Notes under the pieces: model-generated
What the model was told of the DNA's origin: nothing
Database searches by the model: none
Seen by the model: only the letters and a program-made list of their open reading frames with translations
Position numbers and translations under genes: made by a program
Shown here: one piece after another, positions 11,166-23,440 of the stretch
Position numbering within the stretch: position 1 is the stretch's first letter
Layout: the number at the start of each line of letters is the position of its first letter
Source: Vandiemenella viatica
Lineage: Eukaryota; Arthropoda; Insecta; Orthoptera; Morabidae
Assembly: GCA_031002005.1 (NCBI GenBank)
Contig: CM061921.1
Location: 144,183,283 to 144,247,282 of the forward strand
Direction of reading: 5' to 3'
Length of the DNA: 64,000 nt

Positions 11166-11750
11166 AGAATTTCATCTTTGCATATGCGATTTGACTCCAC
11201 ATAGAAGAATCACAAGTTACTTTACCAATAGCATTAGAAGTTCGCCGACGGAAAGCGACTCGAAAATTCAGAAATCGCAAGAAAGGAACGTATTGTTGTA
11301 AGATTTCTCACAGCAGCGCTCGCCACAGTTGCAGACATTCGCACAAGGATATACATCCCAAAGATGTTACTATTCAATAGGGTAAACGTGTTACTCTGTC
11401 TGCTACGTGCTCGTGAGATGAAATACAGGAAGATTAGCTTAGTCTGAACAGCCGCGATACTCGAGACTGATCCCCTAAAGGATCGACCCTTGAGAGATAA
11501 TCAGAGTGCCCTGATATATCAGTTCTCTAAGGATGGAGTGCTGCTATACGTATAATACGACTAGACCATTCGGTTGTCGGGAATGAGTTTAACCCACAAT
11601 ATTATAGAGAGGTAACTATGTAGCTAATGAATTATATATGTCTAGTCAGATAAAGAATATTGCAAGTTAAAAAGAAGTAACTCGCTGACAGGAGATTTAT
11701 ACTGGAGAAGATAGGCATCAGTCTCTTCTGCCAAGCAAACATCAGCTACA
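11166..11750. other. No recognised feature
   Basis: About 0.6 kb with no supported gene or repeat. Confidence 0.45.
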
Positions 11751-11751
11751 G

Positions 11752-11935
11752 TCCGTTCAGTTAACAGAGGCGGCTCAAGGCCTTATCCTCACTCCGCTGC
11801 CCTTTCATCTAGATGCGGATGGTAAATTTGCCACACGCCTGCCAGGACACAGCGGCTAGCTCGAAGAGGTAGTAAGAGATGGGAGGTGGGCTAGGGGAAA
11901 ATGACCTTGAGCCGCCAGTTTGTAGTGAACTGGGT
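11752..11935. mobile_element. Short MITE, GGCGGCTCAAGG ends
   Basis: The left end GTTCAGTTAACAGAGGCGGC and the right end, inverted, AGTTCACTACAAACTGGCGGC are alike; both continue CTCAAGG. The same terminal pair bounds 52051-52257. The interiors differ, as expected of a non-autonomous family known mainly by its ends. No transposase or certain target duplication is seen. Confidence 0.6.
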
Positions 11936-11939
11936 ACAA

Positions 11940-13600
11940 TGTCATCGTAATTATTGACTGAGTCAAATAGTTTCTAAGAACCATAATTTCATAATTTAGA
12001 CGACCTAAACCTTTTCCTAATGATATTTATGACATAGGTAACAATAACGGAAATAGATAATTTGCCTTAGTCTGTAAACCTCTTCTCTTAAATAACATTC
12101 TTGCACTAGCTACCATTGAGAATGTAAACATCTGCACCGAAAATACAAAAAAAGTTTATAAAAACTCTCCTGTCATTGAGGTGAACAAACGGGCAAATAG
12201 ATAAACAGTCAGTTTTTTTTATAGCTCATTTACGTCCTTATGCAATGAAAACGATTTCTATAGAAGGAATATTACATTTTTCCTACAGACAATGCTCTGT
12301 TTTGAAATTTTACGAAAAAAATTAACAAATTGTAGGCGGTAGAGGGAAAAGACATAAACCGAAGTCATATTAAAGATCCTTACAATAAACTCTGTTCCAT
12401 GTTTCCCTGTTTTCCAGAGATGAAATTACTGATGTGGTTTATTGGTCTTTTTCTTGACATGTATCAACAATAAAATTATTTCAAACCTTAATCACATCAT
12501 TGTCTCTTTTTCTATTTATCTGAAACCTGAGCAGTCAAAATAATTAAACACTCATCTTGGATTATTCGTTTCCTATTCCACAGCCATCTTCATGTTAAAA
12601 AATACCCACAATTCTTCCAGTATTGACTGGCATTAGAAAAGTTCGCTTTGCAGATGTTAGTAATTTTTCAAAATTATGGATGAAATCAAGTTATGCCATA
12701 GTTAAAATCCAAATGAATAAAGCTTTGGGCCACATGTAAAAAGACTTTTTTTGTCGGCACCTAAATTAATACGGGGGAACGAGACTGTATTTATCTATTT
12801 TGGAAGTAAATAGTGTTGTGTATGAAATGAGTCCATTTTTTTGTAGAAATGTGTATTTTTTGACGTGGAGATTGGTGACCGTCCCAGAATTCACCTAGAC
12901 TCTAGATAATTGCCCATCTAGAATTAACCATAATCCGGACGGCCGGTACGACAGAAGTTCAGCGCGTATGTCTACAGTGGTTTGTACGTTACCAATAAAT
13001 ATAATCGTAACGTGGACTCATTAAACGTATTTCACCTGTCGAAATGCCAACTTTCAGGAAGAAAAGTTTTTATTGCAGAGTGAAATGTAGAATACCTTTC
13101 TCACGTGCCTCCACGTAATCAGCAGTCATTCTGAGCTTTCCTCTTCAAACTCCGACATGAATATGTTAACCTAAAAATTTGCTTCTCAACCGGAGAACTT
13201 CATTGATTTGTGGACTCGATAAACGAGCTTCAAAAATAAATCAAACTGGTTTCTGCTAGCAGGTTGTGCTGCGTCAGGAGATTTTGATTTACCGAAGGCT
13301 ATGATATGCGGAAAATTCTTGGTTTGCCAGGACTTGTTTATCAACAATGCTAGTAAACTATGAATGTTTCTTGCGTGTAGCCAAAGCCCCAATGAGAGTG
13401 GTACGACAGTATTACCACCAGCAGTAACCACGCCCATTAACTGATTAACTAAAAGTGAGCTCGCAAAGTTGCAGGACGTACAAATTTATAGAAATTTTCT
13501 TAATATATATAGAAATTTGTGTTTACAAATTTAAATGGAACCTCATTCTTTGGTGCTCCCTGAAATTTTTTATATTACGGTGTGAACAAACACTCTGTTA
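11940..13600. other. No recognised feature
   Basis: About 1.65 kb, strongly AT-rich. No motif was found in either strand. The 83-codon minus-strand frame at 13186-13437 has no recognisable domain. Confidence 0.5.
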
Positions 13601-13604
13601 TCTA

Positions 13605-13780
13605 ACAGCGTGACTGCTTGCCGGTACACTGGATTGGGAACGTACCACCCAGGTTCCAGTCCTGTCACCCGCGTACCGGAGTTCTGATTGCTGTTTTTAG
13701 GCGTTTTCCGAAATCACCTAGACGAATGCTGGGATGGTCCCCAATTTCTGCCTCATAAGCTACACATTTTATAAACAAAA
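13605..13780 (+). mobile_element. SINE family C
   Basis: A tRNA-like head includes a B-box-like AGGTTCCAGTCCTG. The body follows: CTGTTTTTAGGCGTTTTCC, AAATCACCTAGACGAATGC, GGGATGGTCCCCAATTTC and then CATAAGCTACACATTT. It matches 24745-24895 (plus) and 36765-36897 (minus). The segment AATCACCTAGACGAATGCTG resembles the core of SINE family A. Confidence 0.65.
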
Positions 13781-13784
13781 AAAC

Positions 13785-14735
13785 TCCTATCATAGTTACA
13801 CAAATCGCAGACAGATGGCAACATTTACGCTTTCCCCATTAGAATAGTTTCCTTCCGGCAAAGCGTAGTCACCACGCACTGAAGCAAGCGTGTGACTATG
13901 ATTCACGTTCCTAGAAATTCATTACTCTAAGAGGCCTCGTCAGTTCTTGATTGAAAAGTGCTGACCAATAATAATATGGTGACTCAATGATGCTTCAATG
14001 AACGGTGGTAATGTACTGCTCGATGCAAGACATAAAATCAATGACAAAATGTGCTGGTGTCTGTACCTCATTTTTAATTTTTTATGTTAAAGCCATTTAA
14101 TCGTAAAACATTTCACTACAGCAGATATTTATAAGAACTTTTTTAAATACAAAAAAAAGGCAGAAAATTTGTTACTGATATTATAGAAGGGAATTTTTTC
14201 GATCTACAGAATCATTAATTTCTTTAATTAAAACATAAAAAAGTTCAAATCGAGAATGGAGAATATGTAGCAAGTTTTACGGTGGGTGATATTTAATTTT
14301 GCAATGTCCTTGATGAGCTTCATCTGCGGGGGCGTAACTTTTGTTCACTGAGCTGTGGTCGTCTCCATTCAGACACTTCCTGCGTCATATGCTACCGGCG
14401 CGTCATTATCGATTTCGAGTATCGTCCAAATAATTCAGATACGTGCCACAGGTACTTGTCAGCCATATTGCATCGAAGAACAATGCTCTTCGTCTTCAGT
14501 TTTCAATGGATGCCTCATAAGCCTTCAATTAGTGTCATTTGAAATTTCTAGCATTTCCGCTTGTTATATGATTACAATGTAGGAAATTTTAGTTGATATA
14601 TCACCAATTTTTTTTCATCACAAGTAACAAAGTTTTATAAGAATGCTACATTTATTTCTCAACACGATACAGTGGGGACAAATCTGATTGTATACCTATT
14701 ATTATAAGACAAGTTAATGTTATTGTATTCATTAT
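13785..14735. other. No recognised feature
   Basis: About 0.95 kb of AT-rich DNA. The 75-codon frame at 14355-14582 has no motif. Confidence 0.5.
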
Positions 14736-14737
14736 TA

Positions 14738-14985
14738 TTATCATTTTGCTTATGGCTTTACTTCCCGTTGCAGTCGAGGTTATTGGAGGCCAGAAAGTTG
14801 GGGTCAGGAACGGGAATGCGTTCGTCCCTGGTTTTATCTAGAAACCTCCCGGGCATTCTCCTCGAGTGATGTTGTGAAACCTTGGAAAATAGATATCTGG
14901 ATGGCCGGACGGGTATTCGAACCTGCGTCCTCCCGAATCCGAAGCCATAGCGTTAAAGCTCACCCACCACACTCGGTATATAAGT
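14738..14985 (-). mobile_element. SINE family A, diverged copy
   Basis: On the minus strand: head GTGGTGGGTGAGCTTTAACG, B box GGTTCGAATACCC, core CATCACTCGAGGAGAATGCC and an end near GGAAGTAAAGCCATAAGC. It is full length but diverged. Confidence 0.75.
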
Positions 14986-14989
14986 TTAG

Positions 14990-15530
14990 AGATATTCAGG
15001 TACTTATAATGGTAGATAGAATACCTATTCAGAATATTGTAAAAAAACCTTACCTGTAATCAACGACAATAAATTTCAAAAATGAAATGAGTCAAAAGGT
15101 AAATATGAAAGGAGAATTAATTTAATTTTTATTTTTTAAAAAAGGAGCTGACAATTTTGTACATGTAAAAAAACAGAAATTAATGAAAAAATGCACCAGT
15201 GCATGGAGATTTTTATACTTTTGCAGAGTACAATAGCATTTTTGCGATTATAGTTTTAATTTAGGTAACACTGTATTAGCACTTTTTATCAACCGATAAG
15301 AAAAAGAAAATTTACCTAAGTTTTCCTTTCTTAAAGATTCATCTTAACTCTCGCCCGAATGCAAAATATTAGTTAACCTTATCGCGATTCATGTGTGACC
15401 ATAGAAAAGGAATATACTATTTTCTCTTCCTCGATTTAGTCATTTAGAGAAGTTTATTGAAAACCTGGCATAAAACAAATTCTTTACGTGCATTAGGCTC
15501 CTAAATTTGAAAATGAAAGATCTGTAGAAC
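14990..15530. other. No recognised feature
   Basis: AT-rich DNA without a supported feature. Confidence 0.5.
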
Positions 15531-15532
15531 CC

Positions 15533-16860
15533 TTAGACCGGGCGCACATTGACGCGCAGTCGACGCAGCGCAGCACAGTTTCTGTGCCTCTATGTTTTGG
15601 GGCAGAACAGCGCGTATTGAGACGCAGAGCAGGGCAGCGCAGTACTGCGCCGCACGTGGCCTGCACCACGTTGTGATCACGACACAGAAACTGTGCCACG
15701 CAGCTCACTCGTGCCGGTTTTTGCCGTAACACTTCTTGCGTTATTTATAGTCTTACTTTACTTATAATCATTTTCAACTATGGAATAAGAAAAATTGATT
15801 AATCTGGTGTGTAACCAACCTGCGATTCACAATACCAGTCATAAAAAATACATAAAAATTAAATTTAAACAAGAGATTTGGACAATGAGCCCAACAAGTG
15901 GCGAGTAAATTCAGCATTTATTTATCACATAACTGTCTACTTACAATTTTCACTTTTCTTTTCTTTTTTTGAATTCATTTTTAATAAAACTTCGAAAAAG
16001 ATTGATATATATAGGCTATTATCACATTATTTGTTTTCTTATTATTTGTACTACATCATTCAATAGTGTCCCCGAGAAACACTTAATTTGTTGACACTGC
16101 TTTTTTAGTTTCAAGTGTTTATGTTCTGTTATATACAATATAGTCTTCACGGGTGTACCGCCGGATAGTGTTGTGGAAACACAATATTTCGACGGCTGGC
16201 TCTGCCGTCTTCTTCAGGTGATGAGAATATTGTGTTTCCACAACACTATCCGGCGGTACACCCGTGAAGACTATATTGCAGTCATACGCCGGGAAAGTCT
16301 TCGTTCTTACTTCTGTTATATAGTTTTCTTAAAAATATAATATGAAATAAAAGAGAGAAACATTCTTATAAATGTCATGTACCATCAAACGCTAAATAAT
16401 TAAATAAATAACCACGAAAATACAGCGAGATTTTCTTCAGTTCTAATAGATATTTGAGCTTTGTCGAGAAAATAACAGGTTACATTGTGCCGTGAATCTC
16501 CGCTCGAGTCATCCGAAAATTATCTTTTGAGAATTCTCTTGTCACTGCAAAAGCCAGATGAGAGTTTCTTCTTTTCATATACTCACTTTTGCATAGTTTT
16601 ATCTAACTCAGCTTCTGTTAAAGTAATAACAATTTTCCAAGCTCGGCATCCCAATCTGATTCAGAAATCAAAAATCGAGTTTTTGCATCGACATGTTTTT
16701 GGTTACGCTTTATTGTCGGTTTTTCGCACAACACAATGCTTTGTAAACTGCCGCACGAAACTGCGCTCTAATATGCGCGAGTAACTGCAAGTCTGTGCTG
16801 CCCTGCCCTGCTCTGCGTTGCCCCTTCTGCGCCACGCAGCTCAATGTGCGCCCCGGGTTA
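15533..16860. mobile_element. 1.3 kb element with GGGCGCACATTGA inverted ends
   Basis: The left end reads TTA-GACCGGGCGCACATTGA. The right end reads TCAATGTGCGCCCCGGG-TTA. These are inverted, with TTA outside each. A TTA target and GGGC termini suit the PIF/Harbinger superfamily, as an inference. Subterminal GC-rich repeats (GCAGCGCAG, CTGCGCCACGCAG) lie at both ends, in contrast to an AT-rich interior. No DDE transposase frame is visible, so this is a non-autonomous derivative. It contains the foldback at 16143-16310. Confidence 0.5.
16143..16310. ncRNA. Foldback repeat with hammerhead-like motif
   Basis: A near-perfect inverted repeat of about 55 bp: GTCTTCACGGGTGTACCGCC at 16142-16161 mirrors GGCGGTACACCCGTGAAGAC at 16252-16271. 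On the minus strand, 16217 down to 16187 reads CTGAAGA, A, a 6-bp stem (GACGGC with GCCGTC), then GAAA. TTGTG-TTTC-CACAA follows, and CTA lies at 16168-16166. This matches the hammerhead order CUGANGA, stem II, GAAA, stem III, NUH, except for one extra base before stem II and an imperfect stem III. The tail CATACGCCGGGAAAGTC on the plus strand is shared with 6800-7010 and 57790-57947. Confidence 0.45.
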
Positions 16861-16864
16861 AAGT

Positions 16865-19680
16865 GATAAAATGTGTAATGTTTATATGAAGTTCCCATTC
16901 TTGTATCCACGAAACTGTACAGTGATATGGAACTTCTTAATTTAAGTGACAATGTTTACTTAAAGATAATGCTAACCCTCGGTGAGAAGTCTTTTTAACA
17001 GTGTTGTAGACATAACACAAAGTAAAAAACATATGTTTGTATTTAAAGAATTTCTCCATTTAATTTTCACACTTGATTAAATAATTGTAGCACAAAAGTT
17101 GTAATTTACAGCCAATAATCAAAAATTTCATCCATAGTTTTTGTTATTCCGATTATTAAGAGACTGTACTGTTTTTCATTCCTATTAGACATAATTTAGT
17201 AAAATGTCAATAAAACCACGGCCCATTCAGAATTTTTTTTAAAAAATTATTTGGTACTAAAGAACTTGAAATTGAAAAAAGTTCCAAATTCCAAAGGGAT
17301 CAAAAACTCATACCGGAGAAGGAAAATGCGAAATTTCACTTCAGTGTGAATGTAGATAATAGTTTTAGTGAATTCCGCAAGCAAAGCTGTCACGGATAGG
17401 GTTTCCAACTTGTTTATACTTATTTCTTTCTTGCCTATGGAACTAACTAGTAATTTTTTGTTTCTTTTCAAAATGTTAGACATGCTACCACGTTCTAAAT
17501 ATAGATCTATAAATAAATTGACAAAGGCATTCAGTTCCATAAATTTTATATTTTACCAGAAATAAAGTATTTCCTCATAATTTATGGATACAGTAAACTA
17601 TGGCGACCAAAAATAAAGTAGGATACTTTGTAATAAAGTATGGTCGACATCCATAGTCACAGACCACACACATAACAATATGACGCAAAACGGCAGCAGG
17701 GAAACATATAACCTGCTACTAAAACTGGACGTAAAAAAAAATTGCATGGCTTAAATACTTCTCAATTTTTAGTTTAGAATATCACACAAAATTTCCTAGT
17801 AAATATCACAGTAAAAAGTTAAATATCTAATTTTAACGATGTAAAAATAATTTCAGGAGTAATGCATATGCATTATCGCGATATCGTAAGCAACATTATC
17901 GAAAACCAAAATAATTATAGAAAAAAATAAGGCGATTCAACGTGAAGTTCTTCTGTACACGGAATATGAAACTAGGATTGGGATACCGGCCTTCAACACG
18001 ACAATGCTTTTCCATCTGCCCGGTTCAACTAATTAATGGGTACCGACTGTGCCCGGAATAACTAATCCAGTCTCTGAACGGGGCCCAGCATTCTTCACTG
18101 CAACAAGTCCTTTACAACACCCATCCAACTATGCTCTTGAACATTAGTATAAATTTTATTATTCCTTTAAAAATATTGCGAAACATTTATCTACCTTTTG
18201 CGAAGGCCAGATAAATCTATTGACAAACTGAAACTTAGCAGTTTTCAGACCGATCCTAAACTTTTTTCAACGCTCTAAATAGAAACTTGTGGATACATGC
18301 AGTACCTTATACGTTATTGCTAGAATGTTATTTTTCGGGACAAACTTTTCTATTTTCATACTTAACCAAAATCACTAAATGAATTACCATTTTAAACATT
18401 AAGTTCTCCGTTTCTGATGCCTTGTTCATTTGGAACACACAGTGTATTGTTTTGGCATGAGTGACATTATGTATTTTTAACGCCTACTCAATTTTATTTC
18501 AATGAATTTCCTCCATATTGTAAATTAATACTAGTTCAAAAAGATCAGGAACGTACAAAAATTTCTGCAATAACGTGTTTTTGTAATCAATTGTGTTTAA
18601 TGGTGAGTCTGACATGCGATTCAAATTAACAACAAATTATAACGCTTATGTTGTTTACAAGGATAAGGCATGATAAAAAAAAACAATTTAATATCAATTT
18701 CAATTAAGTATACTCTTTTTCTACATGGGCCCATTAGTTCTGATTAACTATGAAACAGATCCTCATTGTTCTTTCTGGCCAAATAATTTACAATATTTCA
18801 TCCAGTTTAGGGTCCATACCATAGCTGTTCATATTTTACTAGTTGTAACCATCTACAATGATACAGCTTCTTCCACTTATTTGACGGGAACATTCAACGC
18901 TAGAATAACTCGTCAAACTTTGTTTAGCGACATGTAAACATTATCACAAGGGGTAAGCGAAGACACGTGAATTTTGAAACTGTAAAATTGTACTGGAAAC
19001 AGAATGTTGAAGGACCCATTTAATTAAAATAGGGACTGCAGCAGGTCTCGTTCTCGATAGAAATTACATCGAACGCAATGGTAAATTACAATTCGACACA
19101 CACATGAATAAGGATTAACAACCATAAACAGTAAAAAGATTCCTTTGTACTGTTGTTATATATTCTGCTATCCTGTTATCAGCTCAATTACAAAACATTT
19201 ACTCCCTATAGTTTTTATTTTTGCTTAACTTTTTTAATTTGTGACGTAAAGTGTATTATGGCTGTTTGTGATTTGTATGCTGTTTCCATTTTATGTTGTC
19301 TCGTATAGGCAACCAGAAATATTTCATTTTTTATTTTATTTGATTGGCAGTGAGCTGAAACGCCACAGCCATTGCTCATCTGACAATTATATTACATGAA
19401 ATATAAATGACCGTTACCACTATATTTGTGCACTCTATTAAGTACATTAAACTTATAAAACAAAACAAAAAATTAATATAGTACAAAGGAAACTTTAGGT
19501 TTTTACATGTTCACCTCGCATTTTTAAGAATCTGCATAATAGTATGAAGACTCTGGTATCATATGTTGCAAGGAGATATGACACATTGAGTGGTGGGAAA
19601 TATCCTAGTCTCACCATCTGTGTCATTAAATGAGTAGAACAATTTAGATTGGTTTTACAGCCAAAAAGAATATATATATA
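16865..19680. other. No recognised feature (2.8 kb)
   Basis: The longest AT-rich stretch in the first third. It contains homopolymer A and T runs and no motif-bearing frame on either strand. The overlapping frames at 17247-17565 on opposite strands are low complexity. A (TA)n tract at about 19670-19682 abuts the mariner. Confidence 0.5.
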
Positions 19681-19682
19681 TA

Positions 19683-21008
19683 CGAGGTGTGGCTAGAAAA
19701 AAACGGTATTTTTAGTGTAACTCTTTTTATTTCATTTCCTTTTCAACTTTTACCTTATCACCTTCAATATACGTACTCCCCTCCACTATCCCTACACTTT
19801 TCCATTCGAATTTTCCACTGATCAAAACAGTGTTTGAAGTCATTTTCTGTTAGCATGTTCATAGTCTCCGTCGCTTTTTGCTTCACAGCTTCCACAGTCT
19901 CGAATCTGGTCCCCTTCAACACTTCCTTCACTTTTGTGAACATAAAAAAATCACATGGAGCTAGGTCTGGTGAGTAGGGTGGATGATCCAACACAGGGAT
20001 CCCATGCTTGGCCAAAAATGTCTTAACCACCAGTGCAGTGTGGGCTGGGGCGTTGTCCTGATAAAGAATCCACGACTTGTTCTTCCACAACTCTGGTCGC
20101 TTTCTTCGCACTCGCTCACGGAGGGTGGCCAAAACCCCAAGGTAGTATTCTTTATTCACGGTTTGACCTTCAGGAACCCAATTTACATACAGAATTCCAT
20201 GGATGTCAAAAAAAAAAAAAAACAATCATCATGGCCTTGAATTTTGATTTGGACGTTCGAGCTTTCGTGGTGAATTCGGACTCTTCCAGTGCATTGATTG
20301 TCGCTTAGTTTCTGGGTCATAGGTAAAAAACCATGATTCGTCACACGTAATAACTCTTTCCAACAGTTCAGGATCTTCCCTAATGTTTTTTAACATGTCA
20401 GAACAGATTCCCATCCGTAATTCCTTTTGTTCCGGCGTGAGGATTCTTGGAACCATTTTGGAACACACTTTTCTCATATTAAAATTTTCATGTAATATTT
20501 GCCGAACCGATTCTTTGTCAATTCCCACAATCTCGGCAGCTGCACGGATACTCAATCGGCGATCTTGACGGATTACTTTGCCTATTTTCTCGATGTTTTC
20601 ATCCGTCTTCGAGGTCGAAGGACGTCCTGGGTGCGGATCATTTTCAATCTCTTCTCTCCCTTCTTTGAAACGCTTACACCATTCAAAAACGCGTGTACGT
20701 GACATACATTCTTCCCTATACACTTGTTGTAAGAGAGAATAAATCTCTGTTGCGGATATACCCAGCTTCACTAAAAATTTCACGTTGACACGTTGCTCAA
20801 TTAAGACGCCTACCATTTTTCCGACGAGCGGCATACACACGGTCCAACATGAACGAAGGCTGAGACTCGACTGAGCAAGCTAAGCCCGTCCAACGGCAGG
20901 AATGTGGAGGGGGGATGTCAGGCGACTCGGCAATATGGCGTTTGACCTTGAGGCTCGCACGGTTTATCTCACAGAAAACCAGTCCCGTTTTTTTCTAGCC
21001 GCACCTCG
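19683..21008 (-). mobile_element. mariner element, almost full length
   Basis: The terminal inverted repeats are CGAGGTGTGGCTAGAAAAAA at the left and, inverted, CGAGGTGCGGCTAGAAAAAA at the right. TA flanks both ends, and the insertion lies inside a (TA)n tract. The length of 1326 bp is typical of mariner. The minus-strand transposase between the ends is described separately and is frameshifted, so this copy is unlikely to be autonomous. The intact ends could still be mobilised by an active relative. Confidence 0.9.
19764..20840 (-). pseudogene. mariner transposase, D,D34D, two frameshifts
   Basis: The transposase would bind the element's ends and cut and paste it into TA sites. The first open part (20840 to 20229) contains the N-terminal helix-turn-helix region, including SRTRVFEWCKRFKEG and the linker HPGRPS. 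It also has the first catalytic Asp in ITCDESWFFTY. The second part (20225 to 19764) contains ILYQDNAPAHTA with the second Asp, and PPYSPDLAPCDFF. The third Asp (the one in APCD) lies 34 residues after the second, the D,D34D hallmark of mariner. The frame is lost twice. One base appears to be missing near the KSPNSPRK stretch. A 15-base A run (plus strand 20208-20222) also shifts the frame where two Phe codons would be expected. It ends DSGGEYVY. Confidence 0.9.
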
Positions 21009-21099
21009 TATATATATATATATCCTCAACACTCACTTCGTTGCATCCACGTAAGGGACTTCGAATAATATTAATTTTGTTTAGAGGTGTGGGGACACA

Positions 21100-22335
21100 A
21101 CGGGGGTTAAACTTCAAATCTGGTTATGGTCACAACGGGTTTCCTAAAGATCTTTAATCTGTGATGCCAATGTTCTCTTGGGACTACGGGGTTCATCAGT
21201 AGATAGTGCCTCCCTTCAATCAAGCTTGTCTGTTCCCTGTTCCTGGATTCACGTGTTTCCTTCGTTGTAACTATCGTTAGATCTATCATACTCGTAAAAG
21301 GATAGATACACCTACTTCACAAGCTATCTTCACCAAACGGTCAACTTCTTCATTCCCATCAAACCCAATGTGAGCTTTTACCAACACTCCTTTTTAGTTG
21401 TATCCTCTATGCCGATTCTAGGATTATACATACAACATTGTTTTCGTTGCAACCTGCATGTGTGCTTCCAGACTGGCCAGCAATAAACATGAATCTGATA
21501 TGATGATCGGTTTTGTATCGTGGGAATTCTTTGCATATTTAACTGTCTTCTGGATTACTACCATTTCAGCTGTAAAGACGGATGCGTCCTGGGGAAGTAA
21601 GAACATATGAAATCGTTTCCTCTTCAGATAAAGGTATGTACAGACCACAGATTAGTTTTTATTAAACCCATCCTAATAAATGTTGCCAACGTTTGGTCAA
21701 CCTGCTAAAAAATACAGCCAACTTGATGGTGCTACCAAATCCTGGGACTTCGAGATTAATACGAGTTGTCACATTAAGCGATGTAATAGTTGCTTCATAA
21801 GGCACACAAAACTCAGGAACTAAACGTGACGCCATTATGTTCTTATTATATGTGTTGATTTTCCTTGATGCAAAATGAGCTTTTCTTGCGAGGCTAGCAT
21901 GTTTCTCCAGTCGGAAGGTTAACAATGCTCTTCTGTTTTTTGGAGGGGGGGAGGGGTGTTTATGCAGAAACTGGTTATGTATTGCATACGATATATGTGA
22001 AGAGGGGGATCTAATGCTTCTCCTGTTAGATATTAGTTTCTCTGTACAGATTCTTAAAACCTTATACTGCAATTTGTCATGGATTTGGAGGAAGTTATCC
22101 ACTGCTGATCCATAGAAGATACATACATAGTCAACGTGTGGTCATATGAGTGATCGGTACATATCCAAAGCAACTTGCGGTTCTCCGCCCCATCTGGGTT
22201 TTGTGGTTGCTGTCATGATATTCAGTACCGCATCGTATTTGCTTGAGATGCATTTGATTTGCTGTGTCAAGTTAAGCTTGTTGTTTGTTGCTACACCCCG
22301 GTTTGGATAAGCCGTCGCTACGGGAAGTGGTATGG
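21100..22335 (-). pseudogene. LINE remnant with RNase H domain
   Basis: Minus-strand translations run from the reverse transcriptase C-terminus into an RNase H domain. Around 22330-22000 there is LTQQIKCISSKYDAVLN, then VDYVCIFYGSAVDNFLQIHD, the usual 'LVRP..DYG..IYGSA' segment. At 21600-21480 the reading is QDASVFTAEMVVIQKTV and PIIISDS, which matches the E and D strands of RNase H. At about 21390-21340, KAHIGFDGNEEVDRLVK is the final His/Asp region. The order reverse transcriptase then RNase H is seen in the I, R1, Loa and related clades. Stops and frameshifts show it is dead. The 5' end is missing beyond about 22335. Confidence 0.7.
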
Positions 22336-22384
22336 TCCGAGTGTTACCTTTTGCACATACGGTTAAAATAGGTAAAGTTGTGTG

Positions 22385-22570
22385 GCTGTAATGACCTGAT
22401 GCCAGTGTTTCTTACTGCCTGCGCAATCCGCCCCAATTGTAGTCGCAAGCCTTATTCAGTAGTCCTACCGACCGGTTATAAGGGACCTACAGTTTAAAGT
22501 GCAATCCGAAATACGGAAGCGTTCTGGCGTACTTCACATTTCACAGCAATCTGTGGTAGAGGTGAAATGG
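22385..22570 (-). mobile_element. SINE family E
   Basis: On the minus strand AATGTGAAGTACGCCAGAA, then TTCGGATTGCACTTTAAA and TGTAGGTCCCTTATAACCGG match the body of the copy at 27735-28060. The tRNA-like head is not clear here. Confidence 0.55.
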
Positions 22571-22904
22571 TTCAACTAAGCAGCATGTACCGTGTATTCC
22601 CATATGCTATGGTGGCCGTTGAACAGTGAATGTCAATCGCACTAACTCTTTTCATTTATGTCATTCCCATTAACTTTGCGCTTAAGTTTTCGTACCTCTA
22701 AGATTTAAATCGATGATTCGATCTTATTTTGTATATCTTGTTGAGAAACTTTTGTGTCTACATTTCTTATAATTCCCTCATTGGTAACAAACATCCGGGG
22801 AACATAAAATTTTATATATACATATAATTTTTATATTGCTGAACGTAGGCTAGCCTATTGGCCCATCCGGCACTTATTATTTGTATCAGAAAATGGTTAT
22901 TTCC

Positions 22905-23117
22905 CTAGGAAGGGATATTGATAATGACATTATTCATGTCCCATAAAACGTCCTTTACTATTTTGTCTAAAGCTATTGGGTATAACCTGCCAAACTTGTT
23001 ACCCGCAGTTTCCACATGTTGTTCGACATATTCAGCGTAAACGTAGAAGGGGTCAACATTATTTTCCGAATTGTAATAGTTCGAGCGGAAATTTTCATCG
23101 CGTAAGTTGTTTGTCAC
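22905..23117 (-). CDS. Coding-like fragment of unknown type
   Basis: A minus-strand open frame whose last part reads DPFYVYAEYVEQHVETAGNK, then FGRLYPIALDKIV. Its composition looks like real protein more than chance. The alternating aromatic and helical pattern is loosely reminiscent of the C-terminal helices of BESS- or MADF-type transposon accessory proteins, but I do not recognise it. It lies about 330 bp from another minus-strand coding-like stretch (23441-23683). A SINE tail sits between them. It could be a fragment of one broken gene or exon pair. No start or partner exon is certain. Confidence 0.2.
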   Translation of the reverse strand: MTNNLRDENFRSNYYNSENNVDPFYVYAEYVEQHVETAGNKFGRLYPIALDKIVKDVLWDMNNVIINIPS

Positions 23118-23204
23118 GTTATAGCATATAGGCTACTTAACGCAGCGTTGAGGAGAGAGTTAGGGGCACTATTGTGTCTTAAACTATTATCATTCCTTGA
23201 TTAG

Positions 23205-23265
23205 CCCGCCTCTAATGACCTCGCTTTCGACGAGGCGTAAAGCCCAAGCAAAACAAAAATCTGGG
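23205..23265 (+). mobile_element. SINE family A, 3' tail fragment
   Basis: CCGCCTCTAATGACCTCG, then CGACGAGGCGTAAAGCCCAA and an A-rich end match the last 50-60 bases of family A. The rest of the element is missing, as in extreme 5' truncation. Confidence 0.65.
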
Positions 23266-23440
23266 TTAGCATATTGACGATTTCCGCCCATAACATCTCC
23301 ATATCTTCACTACTAAACAGTTGGTTACATTGCTATGCCTTAAAAATCGTTTGAAGATTTTTTCCGAATTTGGTAATTTATCCCTTAACTGGGTGAACTT
23401 TAATGCCTGCTGTAGTTTCACTTTGGCCACAGAAGCATCC

